Positions 7,303 through 14,832 of a DNA stretch of 15,391 bases are shown here, piece after piece. A program made the position numbers and the translations under genes. The stretch is from Gammaproteobacteria bacterium (GTDB lineage Bacteria > Pseudomonadota > Gammaproteobacteria > Pseudomonadales > M0112): positions 1 through 15,391 of the forward strand of contig SBFY01000201.1 of assembly GCA_006227085.1 (NCBI GenBank), given 5' to 3'. The notes beneath the pieces were generated by a model. That model worked only from the letters and a program-made list of their open reading frames with translations, was not told where the DNA came from and made no database searches. The stretch's first letter is position 1; every line of letters starts with the position of its first letter.

Positions 7303-8892
7303 TCAGAATGAGTATTTCAATGTCAGTGCAATGTTATCGCGATCATTGATCCAGTTATCAATATCGCCACCAAAATACGTGGTGTAACTGATGCCGGCTT
7401 CCAGTTGCTGCAAGTACAACAGGTTCAGGCCAATGCTGAACACCTTGGCGTGTTCGGTGATGTTCATTTCCTTGATGGTGCCTTCAAAGCCCTGTGAATA
7501 AAACACCGGCACCGTTAAGTCCACACCGGGCAGCACGCTGTTATAGGCAAACTCGGTGCGCACGCTGGCGGCCCAGGCCGCCGAATCAAAGCGCAGGTCC
7601 TGGTCGTGATAGGTATCGTGCTGGCCGGTCACCACCTCAAACACCACCGTGGTGCCATCCGATAACCAACTGGGGCCAAAGATATGCGTGCCATTCACGC
7701 TGGCCTGGTAAAAACCGGTGCGCTCCGGAGTGCCCACCAAGCTGCTCGACACCACTGGCATGTTCGGGCGATAACTCAATTCACCACCAATACTGGTGGT
7801 GCCAATCACCGTGGAGAAACTCATACCATACAGCCGCACCTCATCGTAATAACGCACCACATAATCGGTTGGCAAAATCAGGCCGCCGCCGATCGGGGTG
7901 CCACGAATCACGAAGCTCGGTGTTTTCGCATGCGCGACCAGGTTATAAAACGCGATCTCGGAGCCATCATCAAACAGGTAGCGCGCCGCCATACCCCACT
8001 GGCCATTATCGGATGGCCGCTCATCCGGGGAGCGAGGGAACGCAAACACCAACCCACCCACTGCCGCGAGATAGTTCTCACCGCCGGGCCCCATCTGGTC
8101 CACAAAACTGTAGTAACTACCGACACCATCGATCTTGGTGCGCTTGAATTCATACTGGTAATACGCTTCCACATCGATGCGGTCGGTCAGGTTCATCTGC
8201 CCGTAGATTGCACCTGTTGGCAGCAGGATTTCTTTCACCTCCACGCCCGGTACATTGGAAGCCGCCACATCAATGCGGTTCTGCGCTGCCATGATGCCGG
8301 GATAGAACGTGCTTTCACCCCAGTTGATTGCTTGTCGCCCGGCACGCACGTTCAGCAAATGATCGCCCATCTCGAAGAAGCTGTAGGCAAACGCATCCAG
8401 CAGGCGGACATCCGCACCGTAATCGTCTTCCGTGTGCTTGGGAAAATCCCCATAGGCGGTGGTGCCACCGACTGCGGTGCCGCTGTTGTAGACCGCAAAG
8501 CCGGTAGCGTCGTTATCGGTATGCCGGTCTTTATACACCGTGTCGTAAAACGCCTTGCCGCGCAGGAACACACCAAAATCACGCCAGCGGATATCCATGT
8601 CCGTCAGCAAGGTGATACGGTTACTGACCAGCCCGGTGTCAAAGTTGCGGTTACCATCATCAATATTGGCAGCAATGACGGTGCCCACAATCGTACCGTC
8701 ACCGCGCAGCATTTTTTTGTCTGCCGCCTGCACACGCCACTGCGCGCCATAGGTCACACTGGTATCGATATCCATGGTCACCAGGTCATCGCCATCACCA
8801 AAGTCCAGCGCCAATGAAAACGCGGCTGGCGACAGGACTGCGCAGAGGGCACTGAGGGCATAGCGGGAGCGGTTCGCCTGTTTGGGTTTCAT
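7303..8892 (-). CDS. DUF1302 family outer-membrane beta-barrel protein
   Basis: A 529-residue porin-like protein. The signal peptide covers residues 1-28 with a likely cut after FSLA, giving LDFGDGDD at the mature N-terminus. The remainder has many short alternating beta strands with Gly, Tyr and Asp turns, and the protein ends in ...LKYSF, the C-terminal Phe and alternating pattern recognised by the BAM assembly machinery. The frame opens further upstream at 8928, but the start at 8892 is chosen because GGAGGAGA lies five bases before it, because the signal peptide begins there, and because its ATG overlaps the TGA of the RND gene (ATGA). DUF1302 proteins nearly always accompany DUF1329; the role is probably outer-membrane passage of a hydrophobic compound (inference). 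Confidence 0.92.
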   Translation of the reverse strand: MKPKQANRSRYALSALCAVLSPAAFSLALDFGDGDDLVTMDIDTSVTYGAQWRVQAADKKMLRGDGTIVGTVIAANIDDGNRNFDTGLVSNRITLLTDMDIRWRDFGVFLRGKAFYDTVYKDRHTDNDATGFAVYNSGTAVGGTTAYGDFPKHTEDDYGADVRLLDAFAYSFFEMGDHLLNVRAGRQAINWGESTFYPGIMAAQNRIDVAASNVPGVEVKEILLPTGAIYGQMNLTDRIDVEAYYQYEFKRTKIDGVGSYYSFVDQMGPGGENYLAAVGGLVFAFPRSPDERPSDNGQWGMAARYLFDDGSEIAFYNLVAHAKTPSFVIRGTPIGGGLILPTDYVVRYYDEVRLYGMSFSTVIGTTSIGGELSYRPNMPVVSSSLVGTPERTGFYQASVNGTHIFGPSWLSDGTTVVFEVVTGQHDTYHDQDLRFDSAAWAASVRTEFAYNSVLPGVDLTVPVFYSQGFEGTIKEMNITEHAKVFSIGLNLLYLQQLEAGISYTTYFGGDIDNWINDRDNIALTLKYSF

Positions 8893-11282
8893 GAATCTCC
8901 TCCATCGCCTGTACGGCGGTCTTGCCAACGCGGCCCCTTGGCCGCCAGTTTGGCCGGGTTAATCAGGAAATGGGCCAGTGCCGGTAACAACCACAGCGCA
9001 CCCACCATGTTCCAGAGGAACATGAATACCAGCAGGATACCCATATCGGCCTGGAACTTGACCGGGCTGAACGCCCAGGTGGCGACACCAATCGCCAGCG
9101 CTACACCGGTTAATGCAACCGCCTTGCCCGTGCTGCTCAAGGTATTGAAATAGGCCGTCGGCAAGTCTTGCCCTTGTCGCAGGAAGCGCTCGAGACGACC
9201 GTAGATATAAATGCCGTAGTCGACGCCGACACCGACGCCCAGAGCAATCACAGGCAATGTCGCCACCTTGACACCGATACCCAGCGCCGCCATCAAGGCC
9301 TGGCATAACACCGAGGTCAGCACCAGCGGCAAGATGATGCACAGGGTTGCTGCCGGTGACTGGAACATCGCCAGCACCAGCACACACACCACGCCGTACA
9401 CCAGCCACAACATGCGTGATTGTGCCGCTTCGATGACCTGGTTGGTGGCCGCCTCGATGCCGGCGTTGCCGGATGCCAGCACAAAACGGATCTCCTCGCT
9501 GTTATGCGTGGCAGCAAACGCTTCTGCACGAGCCACCACCCGCGCCAGGGTGGCGGCCTTGTGGTCTTCCAGGAACAGGATCACCGGGGCAAAACTGCAG
9601 GCGCGGTTGACCAGCGGTTGCGGGATGGCAAAGAAGGTGCCGTCCAGGGCGCGCTGGTCGCGCATCAGGGTGTAATACTTCGGGTTGCCTTCGCTGAACC
9701 CCATCAGCACTTGTTTGCTGACATCCACATAGGATATGGCGGACTGCACACCTTCGGTGTTTTCCATCTGCCACGCAAACTGGTCCACCAGCTTCATGTT
9801 GCTGTATTGCGAGCAGCGCTCTTTTTCTGTTTCCACCATCACCATGAACACATCAGAACTGACGGCATAGTGTTCATTCACAAAGGCGACATCGGTGTTA
9901 TAGCGTGAATCCGGATGCAACTCCGGCGCGCCGCGATCAAGGTCGCCAATTTGCAGGTAACTGCCGCCCCACACGCCAAGGCCCAGCAGCGCCAGCGCAG
10001 CGACCAGCGATTTCCTCGCTACGCCCGCATGGGCAGCCTTGGCGACGACACGAATAAGTGCGGTTTTTTGCTGGCGTTGGCGAACGTACTGGATACCGTG
10101 ATCACAGACACCGGCATAGGACATGATGATCGGCAATAACACGAGATTGGTGAAAATGATCACCGCCACGCCAAGGCTGGCCGCAATGGCTAATTCCTGG
10201 ATGACTTCAATATCAATCAGGAACAGGGTGATGAACCCGAGGCCATCACTGATCAGCGCGATCATGCCGGGCAAGTACAGCGAACGGTAGGCAAAGCGTG
10301 ACGCCTGCAGTTTGTTGGCCCCTTCGCTCATGGCAATCGTGATCGCATTGATGATTTGCACACCGTGGCTGACGCCGATCGCAAACACCAGGAAAGGCAC
10401 CAGCATCGAATAGGCGTTAATGCCATAACCGAAGAATCGCAGCAGGCCCAACTGCCAGATCACGGCAATGATCGAACACAACAACGGCGCTGCCGCAGCA
10501 ATCGGGCAGCGACAGAAGTGGTACAGCAACATCAGTGTCACCAGCAGGGTGATCACTGCAAAGACGACGATCGCGCTGATGCCTTCAATCAAATCACCGA
10601 TCAGCTTGGCAAAACCGGTGATGCGCACCTGGATGCTGTCGCTCTGGTAGCGCTCACGAATGGTGTTTTCCAGCTGTTGCGCAAAGGCCGGGTAATCCAG
10701 CCGTTCGCCACTGGTGGGGTCTTTATCAATCAGCGGGATCTCGACAATCGTGGAACGGAAATCATCGGCGATCAACCGGCCGACCAGACCCGAACGCAGG
10801 ATATTCTGCCGCACTGCTTCGATGCTGGCTGCGCTGCCATCGTAATCGGCGGGTATCACCGTTCCGCCATCAAAGCCGTCTTCGGTGACTTCCATCCAGC
10901 GCACATTCGGCGTCCACAGGGATTGCACGCGGCTTTGGTACACGCCCGGCAAGCCCAGGGCATCATCCGTGATGCGTCGCAGTGTTTCCAGGTACGCGGC
11001 AGAGAAGATATCGCCTTCACGCGCTTCCACCACCACCTGCACCGAAGTGCCTGCCGCGCCAATATCCTCGATATGCGCCATCATGTTCCGGATGTACGCA
11101 TGCTGCATGGGGATCATTTTTTCAAAGCTGGCATCCGGCTTCAGGAAAGACGCCTGCCAGGCCAGCGCGACCGTGATGGCCACAAACAGCGCCAACACCC
11201 ACGGGCGGTAATTAAACATCAGGCGCTCATAAATGCGCGCTTCTTCGCCAACTTCGTAATGATGTGCCGGATGCCTGTTCAT
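8889..11282 (-). CDS. RND superfamily (MMPL-type) inner-membrane transporter
   Basis: A 797-residue proton-driven exporter, or importer, of hydrophobic molecules. The topology is two RND repeats. TM1 at about 29-46 precedes a periplasmic domain (47-230); five helices follow at about 231-388. TM7 at about 425-441 precedes a second periplasmic domain (442-623), then helices at about 624-772, twelve in all. The GVGVGVDYGIYIYGRLERF stretch (682-700) is the family's conserved helix and adjacent cytosolic motif, matched in the first half by IGVSHGVQI (302-310). At about 800 residues it is shorter than the AcrB-type HAE1 pumps, and no membrane-fusion protein is encoded nearby, which fits the MMPL/HAE2-like group that handles lipids. 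The ATG overlaps the stop of the YCF48 gene and its TGA overlaps the DUF1302 ATG, so expression is coupled. Substrate unknown. Confidence 0.93.
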   Translation of the reverse strand: MNRHPAHHYEVGEEARIYERLMFNYRPWVLALFVAITVALAWQASFLKPDASFEKMIPMQHAYIRNMMAHIEDIGAAGTSVQVVVEAREGDIFSAAYLETLRRITDDALGLPGVYQSRVQSLWTPNVRWMEVTEDGFDGGTVIPADYDGSAASIEAVRQNILRSGLVGRLIADDFRSTIVEIPLIDKDPTSGERLDYPAFAQQLENTIRERYQSDSIQVRITGFAKLIGDLIEGISAIVVFAVITLLVTLMLLYHFCRCPIAAAAPLLCSIIAVIWQLGLLRFFGYGINAYSMLVPFLVFAIGVSHGVQIINAITIAMSEGANKLQASRFAYRSLYLPGMIALISDGLGFITLFLIDIEVIQELAIAASLGVAVIIFTNLVLLPIIMSYAGVCDHGIQYVRQRQQKTALIRVVAKAAHAGVARKSLVAALALLGLGVWGGSYLQIGDLDRGAPELHPDSRYNTDVAFVNEHYAVSSDVFMVMVETEKERCSQYSNMKLVDQFAWQMENTEGVQSAISYVDVSKQVLMGFSEGNPKYYTLMRDQRALDGTFFAIPQPLVNRACSFAPVILFLEDHKAATLARVVARAEAFAATHNSEEIRFVLASGNAGIEAATNQVIEAAQSRMLWLVYGVVCVLVLAMFQSPAATLCIILPLVLTSVLCQALMAALGIGVKVATLPVIALGVGVGVDYGIYIYGRLERFLRQGQDLPTAYFNTLSSTGKAVALTGVALAIGVATWAFSPVKFQADMGILLVFMFLWNMVGALWLLPALAHFLINPAKLAAKGPRWQDRRTGDGGDS

Positions 11283-12208
11283 GGTGCCACCGTAACGGGC
11301 AAGGCATAAACGCCACCCTGGCCAACCACCCAGATACGGCCATCCTGCACCGCCACAGCGGTCAGGTGATCGCCCTGCTCTTTTTGCACAACGGCCAGCG
11401 CGCTATCCAGCGTACCGGCGAGGATGGTGCCACCCTGGCCAACCAGGAATACGGTGTCACGCCATACGCTGGCGCCAAACAAGGTCTGCGATACCGGTAA
11501 TGACAAGGCCTGCCATTCCCCCGTCTCATGCAACACATAGGCGTGACCGCGCAAACCAAACACCAGCAGCCGCCCTTGCACAACCTGCGCGCCGAACAAG
11601 GAGCCTTCATACGGAAAAGCCTGTTGCTGCCATTGGCCATCGGCCTGCTGCCAGCTGACAAAACCGCGTTCACCCACCATCACGACACGCCTGTCCGGCA
11701 AGACGGTGACAGCATTCAGGTGCAAGCCTTCGGGGTTATCGATGCGATCTGTCCAGTCCTGCCAGTGCTGGCCACCGTCAGTGGTGTGCAAGACCAGGCC
11801 AAACGCGCCCACCGCCCAACCGGTGTGGGCATCTACAAAGGCGATATCCAGTAACGGGGAAACGGCCTCACCGGCAGCCGCATCCGCCATCAGGTCGTGT
11901 TGTGTTTGCCAGTGTTCGCCGCCATCGGTGGTGTGCAGCACCAGGGCCTCGTGGCCGACCGCCCACCCGGTATTGGCATCGAGGAAAAAAGCAGCCGTCA
12001 GCAGGCGATCATCCGGTGTTTGCCCCAGGCGCCAGTGCTGGCCCTGGTCATCCGATAACAAGACATGGCCACGCTCGCCCACAGCAACCAGGCGCTCGCC
12101 CGCGAAAGCCACATCCAGCAACAGGCTGGTGGGCGCCTTGCCGACATCGGCAAACGCCTGCGCAGCCAACAGGCAGCACATCAACAGAAACGGGCGTCGT
12201 GTGCGCAT
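11279..12208 (-). CDS. YCF48/BNR-repeat periplasmic protein (photosystem II assembly factor-like)
   Basis: A 309-residue exported beta-propeller. The signal peptide is residues 1-20 (cleavage FA|D). Asp-box (BNR) motifs appear as SDDQGQHW (52-59), TTDGGEHW (93-100) and TTDGGQHW (142-149); the latter two belong to near-identical repeat units that include TGWAVG, spaced about 49 residues apart. The later part keeps propeller-like GERG and GQGG turns without intact Asp boxes. The start at 12208 is preceded by AGGAAG seven bases upstream and by the signal peptide; the longer frame from 12274 adds a non-family tail. The name photosystem II refers to the plant/cyanobacterial homologue only and does not mean photosynthesis; a scaffold or assembly role for the RND complex is more likely (inference). 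First gene of the operon, overlapping the RND start by ATGA. Confidence 0.88.
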   Translation of the reverse strand: MRTRRPFLLMCCLLAAQAFADVGKAPTSLLLDVAFAGERLVAVGERGHVLLSDDQGQHWRLGQTPDDRLLTAAFFLDANTGWAVGHEALVLHTTDGGEHWQTQHDLMADAAAGEAVSPLLDIAFVDAHTGWAVGAFGLVLHTTDGGQHWQDWTDRIDNPEGLHLNAVTVLPDRRVVMVGERGFVSWQQADGQWQQQAFPYEGSLFGAQVVQGRLLVFGLRGHAYVLHETGEWQALSLPVSQTLFGASVWRDTVFLVGQGGTILAGTLDSALAVVQKEQGDHLTAVAVQDGRIWVVGQGGVYALPVTVAP

Positions 12209-12360
12209 CACACGTCTTCCTTGCCGGGAGCGGCTTGTTCTTATATATCCTTTATTATCAGGAATTACCGGCACTTGCCTGAATGATGTGCGTCAAGCAC
12301 TGGCCGTGTAATTCCCATCCCTCTGCCAGATCACTATAGCGCATTGATTCCGCTGCGTTT
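12209..12360. promoter_or_regulatory. Intergenic region, probable promoter region of the YCF48-RND operon
   Basis: A 152-base gap between the sulfotransferase stop and the YCF48 start, both minus strand. It is AT-rich near 12240-12260. A minus-strand GATAAT (12257-12252) with TTCAGG 18 bases upstream is a weak -10/-35 pair; TATATA (12247-12242) is another -10-like element without a good -35. TCAGG and CCTGA arms (12258-12262 and 12278-12282) form a loose dyad overlapping this area. I see no terminator for the sulfotransferase, so read-through from upstream is possible. Confidence 0.35.
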
Positions 12361-13266
12361 TTAGTCGGCTCCCTGCTGCTCGGCCAACCAGCGCCCACCA
12401 ATGCGTAGCGCCAGCGGGGAGAGCCCTTCCAGGCTGCCGGGTTCACTGAGGCGCCGGACCTTGGCACGGGCAAATTCATGCACCATCGGATCCGCTGGCA
12501 GCCCCATGAAATGGCAGAGCCGGTCAATCACCGCGTGGGGCGAGGCCATGAAATCAGCATAGTCCACCAGCAGGTGCTTTTCCGGCCGCAGGTGCGCAAC
12601 GAACGGCTCGGTGACTTCCACGCTCAAGCGCCATTCCAGCAAACCGCGCTCGAACGGCGTCAATGCCGGCAAGGGCAAATCGGCCAGCTGCGGGTGATGC
12701 TTCACGGCCTCGCCAATCGCCGTCCATTTATAACCGCCGGTACCGTACCAACCGCCCGCCAGGATTTTCTGCTCGATCGACTTCGCCACTTCAACGCCAT
12801 GCCGCCAGACGTGGATGAACCGGGCCTGCGGGAACAACGCGTGCAGGAAGGGAACCCGGAACGCATTCTCCGGCAGTTTTTCCAATAACACCTGGCCACC
12901 GTGCCGGTGTTGCTCATAACCAAAACAACGACCGATGCGTTGCCTGCCCTGTTCCGTGACATCCGCTTCGCCCAGCTCGAGACGACCATTGCGCAACGGT
13001 GCGGCAATCGTCCAGATATCAGAGCCCGGAAAAGCCGCTGCCCAATAATCGCGCGGCTCATTCAGGTAAGTGATCGCTGGGTGTTGCGCCAGGGTCTGGC
13101 CAAGGATGGTGGTGCCGGAACGGCCACACCCGACAATAAACACGGGCGCATCGCATTCATGGCGCGAGCTGTGTGCAATGGCAGATGCTCGCAGGATTTT
13201 CCACTGCCGGCGAATCTCTTTCCTGATGCGGAATGACAGCGGTTTCTTGCGGACGTTTTCAGTCAT
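12361..13266 (-). CDS. Sulfotransferase family protein (PAPS-dependent)
   Basis: A 301-residue cytosolic enzyme expected to transfer sulfate from PAPS to a hydroxyl or amine acceptor. A basic N-terminus (1-38) is followed by the 5'-phosphosulfate loop in FIVGCGRSGTTILGQTL (43-59, GCGRSGTT at 46-53) and the 3'-phosphate site in FIHVWRHGVEVAKS (150-163, Arg155 and Ser163). Both PAPS-binding elements are intact. It has no signal peptide or membrane helix. The start is ambiguous: 13266 overlaps the stop of the upstream amidotransferase gene by 8 bases with AGGA about eight bases upstream; 13275 would add MAG. Acceptor unknown: bacterial members act on lipids, glycans and small metabolites. It sits directly before the RND envelope operon, and a sulfatase is encoded at the other end of the window, but no functional link is shown. 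Confidence 0.87.
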   Translation of the reverse strand: MTENVRKKPLSFRIRKEIRRQWKILRASAIAHSSRHECDAPVFIVGCGRSGTTILGQTLAQHPAITYLNEPRDYWAAAFPGSDIWTIAAPLRNGRLELGEADVTEQGRQRIGRCFGYEQHRHGGQVLLEKLPENAFRVPFLHALFPQARFIHVWRHGVEVAKSIEQKILAGGWYGTGGYKWTAIGEAVKHHPQLADLPLPALTPFERGLLEWRLSVEVTEPFVAHLRPEKHLLVDYADFMASPHAVIDRLCHFMGLPADPMVHEFARAKVRRLSEPGSLEGLSPLALRIGGRWLAEQQGAD

Positions 13267-13966
13267 GCCGGCCATCCTGTTCCATCAAGCCATCGAGTAC
13301 GTGACCCAATACCGCATGCATGGCGTCGCTGTGTTTGAGCCCTTCCCGCAGGCTTCCGGCATCCTGCACAAAGCGGCTGTCGTCCAGTTCATTGCTGCAA
13401 TGATGCAGCAAACGCTCCAGCCACGCCGCTGTTGTCTCCAGGTGACACTGCAGGCCCAGCACATGGTCGCGGTACAAGAACCCTTGATTGGCACAGGCGT
13501 GGCTGCCCGCCAGGCGTGTCGCCTCCGCAGGAATGGCGAAGGTATCGCCATGCCAATGCAACACCTGCAAGGTGTCTGGCCACAAAGGCCCCAGCCAGGT
13601 GTCAGCGACGCATTCATCGCGCGTGATGGCAAACCAGCCGATTTCACGATGCGCGTTTTTGGTCACCGTCGCACCCAGCACATCCGCAATCAATTGCGCG
13701 CCCAGGCACACGCCCAGCAGCGGGATGCCAGCATCGATCACCTCACGCAAGCACTGTTTTTCTGCCAGTAACCATGGGTGTTCTGTCGTGTCGTGCACGC
13801 CCATCGGGCCGCCCATCACCACCACCAGCCGCGTCTCCGGGCCGGGCAGGCGTGGCGCTACCTGCCAAACAGGCACGCACTCAACGGCCAGGTTGCGACT
13901 CATCGCCCATTGCCGGATGGATGCAGGCCCCTCGAAAGGCACATGCTGCCAGACATGGATGTTCAT
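13259..13966 (-). CDS. Class I glutamine amidotransferase-like protein
   Basis: A 235-residue stand-alone GATase1-fold protein. The nucleophile elbow GVCLGAQL places Cys87, and GLQCHLE supplies His175 and Glu177, so a complete Cys-His-Glu triad is visible. An oxyanion-hole GGPMGVHD segment lies at 52-59. The architecture resembles GMP-synthase-like amidotransferase proteins without a synthetase domain, some of which act as gamma-glutamyl hydrolases (the PuuD or YfeJ type), so the reaction is unknown. The frame runs back to 14119, but the start at 13966 is chosen because AGGTGA lies seven bases upstream and because the family N-terminus (beta strand HVWQHVP) begins there. It lies 7 bases after the small membrane-protein gene and its stop overlaps the sulfotransferase start, forming a three-gene unit. 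Confidence 0.87.
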   Translation of the reverse strand: MNIHVWQHVPFEGPASIRQWAMSRNLAVECVPVWQVAPRLPGPETRLVVVMGGPMGVHDTTEHPWLLAEKQCLREVIDAGIPLLGVCLGAQLIADVLGATVTKNAHREIGWFAITRDECVADTWLGPLWPDTLQVLHWHGDTFAIPAEATRLAGSHACANQGFLYRDHVLGLQCHLETTAAWLERLLHHCSNELDDSRFVQDAGSLREGLKHSDAMHAVLGHVLDGLMEQDGRHD

Positions 13967-13973
13967 CGTGGTG

Positions 13974-14405
13974 TCACCTGACCGCGTTGCTGTTGCCGGA
14001 CAGTCGCGCCTGCTTGTTGGCAAGGTCTTTTTCGACGGCTTTTTGCAACAACGCTTCCAGTGGCAATTTCCGGATGACCTTGCGCACCAGCCATGCCGGC
14101 AATTTGTTCTCATGGGCAATCATGTCGATGACTGCATCATCCAGGCCGTGTGCGAGAAACTCGCGACGGATATCGTCGGTGGTTTTCAGGTCATCCAGTT
14201 TTTTCATGAAGCGGTGGATATTCCATGCGGCCACCAAACTGCCCATCATTGGCCAGTAGCTGATCACCCATGCCAGCGGCAAGACTATCAATAGTGCGAT
14301 GTTGTCCTTGGTCGCCGCAGTGAACAATGTCCACACACACCACGGCACCAGCGTCAGGCAGCCGAGGATATAGATCACCAGTAACCAGAGTTTTTGCTTG
14401 ATCAT
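13974..14405 (-). CDS. Small membrane protein with two transmembrane helices, function unknown
   Basis: A 143-residue protein I do not recognise. Two hydrophobic helices are clear (about 7-28 and 36-61), with a short charged turn between them. The C-terminal half is a soluble basic/acidic helical tail with the segments FMKKLDDLKTTDDIRREFL and LVRKVIRKLPLEALL, probably cytosolic by the positive-inside rule. The ATG at 14405 has no convincing ribosome site, but an in-frame stop is only 12 codons upstream and no better ATG exists. The gene begins the minus-strand run, 67 bases from the divergent rhodanese gene, and is 7 bases upstream of the amidotransferase gene. The protein-like hydrophobic pattern and tight spacing support it as a real gene, but no role can be assigned. 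Confidence 0.72.
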   Translation of the reverse strand: MIKQKLWLLVIYILGCLTLVPWCVWTLFTAATKDNIALLIVLPLAWVISYWPMMGSLVAAWNIHRFMKKLDDLKTTDDIRREFLAHGLDDAVIDMIAHENKLPAWLVRKVIRKLPLEALLQKAVEKDLANKQARLSGNSNAVR

Positions 14406-14472
14406 GGCATGAGCATACCCCCAAGCCCGTGGCTTGCGCTACACTGGATCGAACGTCACGCGGGAGAATCCC

Positions 14473-14823
14473 ATGAAATCCTTTCGCCATGCTTTGGTGT
14501 TGCTGTTGTTGTCTTCCTTGCCAGCCTGGGCCGACCCGGTCTGGATTGATGTGCGCTCACAAGCCGAGTTTGATAGTGGCCATGTGGCGGGTGCCCTGTT
14601 GATGCCACACACCGACATCGCTGGCTTGATCGAACAGGCGGTGCCGGACAAGGACGCTGATATCCATTTGTATTGCCGCAGTGGCCGCCGCGCGCAAGCG
14701 GCGCTGGAAACCTTGCAGTCGATGGGGTACACCAAGGTCAGGAACGAGGGTGGCTATGAGCAGGCACAGCAAGTGGCGACCTGTTTGGTCCCTGCCGCCG
14801 ATGGCACAGTGCCCAGCTGTTAA
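14473..14823 (+). CDS. Periplasmic single-domain rhodanese-like sulfurtransferase
   Basis: A 116-residue exported rhodanese, comparable in size and layout to E. coli PspE. The signal peptide is residues 1-20 (cleavage AWA|DP), followed by a single domain starting WIDVRSQAEFDSGHVAGA and the active-site loop CRSGRR with Cys68 as the persulfide-carrying residue. It should move sulfane sulfur from a donor such as thiosulfate to a thiophilic acceptor in the periplasm. Two further cysteines sit near the C-terminus (Cys104 and the very last residue, Cys116) and might form a disulfide. The start at 14473 has GGGAGA five bases upstream; a longer frame from a TTG at 14434 is rejected since it would bury the signal peptide. 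The DUF411 gene follows after 9 bases, so the two are probably co-transcribed. Confidence 0.92.
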   Translation: MKSFRHALVLLLLSSLPAWADPVWIDVRSQAEFDSGHVAGALLMPHTDIAGLIEQAVPDKDADIHLYCRSGRRAQAALETLQSMGYTKVRNEGGYEQAQQVATCLVPAADGTVPSC

Positions 14824-14832
14824 GGAGTGGCG

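Noticed and set aside
7684..8817. Long plus-strand ORF (377 codons) opposite the DUF1302 gene
   Set aside because: It lies wholly antisense to a gene with signal peptide, ribosome site and family features, shows no domain I recognise, is His- and Ile-rich as expected from reversed codons, and comes from GC-biased codon use.
8893..8928. Longer N-terminus for the DUF1302 protein
   Set aside because: It would place Arg-rich residues before the signal peptide and ignore the GGAGGAGA at the ATGA overlap start.
10356..11309. Long plus-strand ORF (317 codons) opposite the RND gene
   Set aside because: Antisense shadow of a clear 12-helix transporter; composition (Gln, His, Arg) is unlike a natural protein and no ribosome site is evident.
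11279..12208. Photosynthesis link suggested by the YCF48 name
   Set aside because: The homology is to the propeller fold; no photosynthetic gene is present and the context is envelope transport.
13967..14119. Longer N-terminus for the amidotransferase
   Set aside because: The extension reads through the upstream membrane-protein gene in another frame, is Cys/Arg-rich and lies before a good AGGTGA site.
13488..14294. Plus-strand ORF (268 codons) over the amidotransferase and membrane-protein genes
   Set aside because: Antisense to a protein with complete Cys-His-Glu triad; crosses a gene boundary with no domain.
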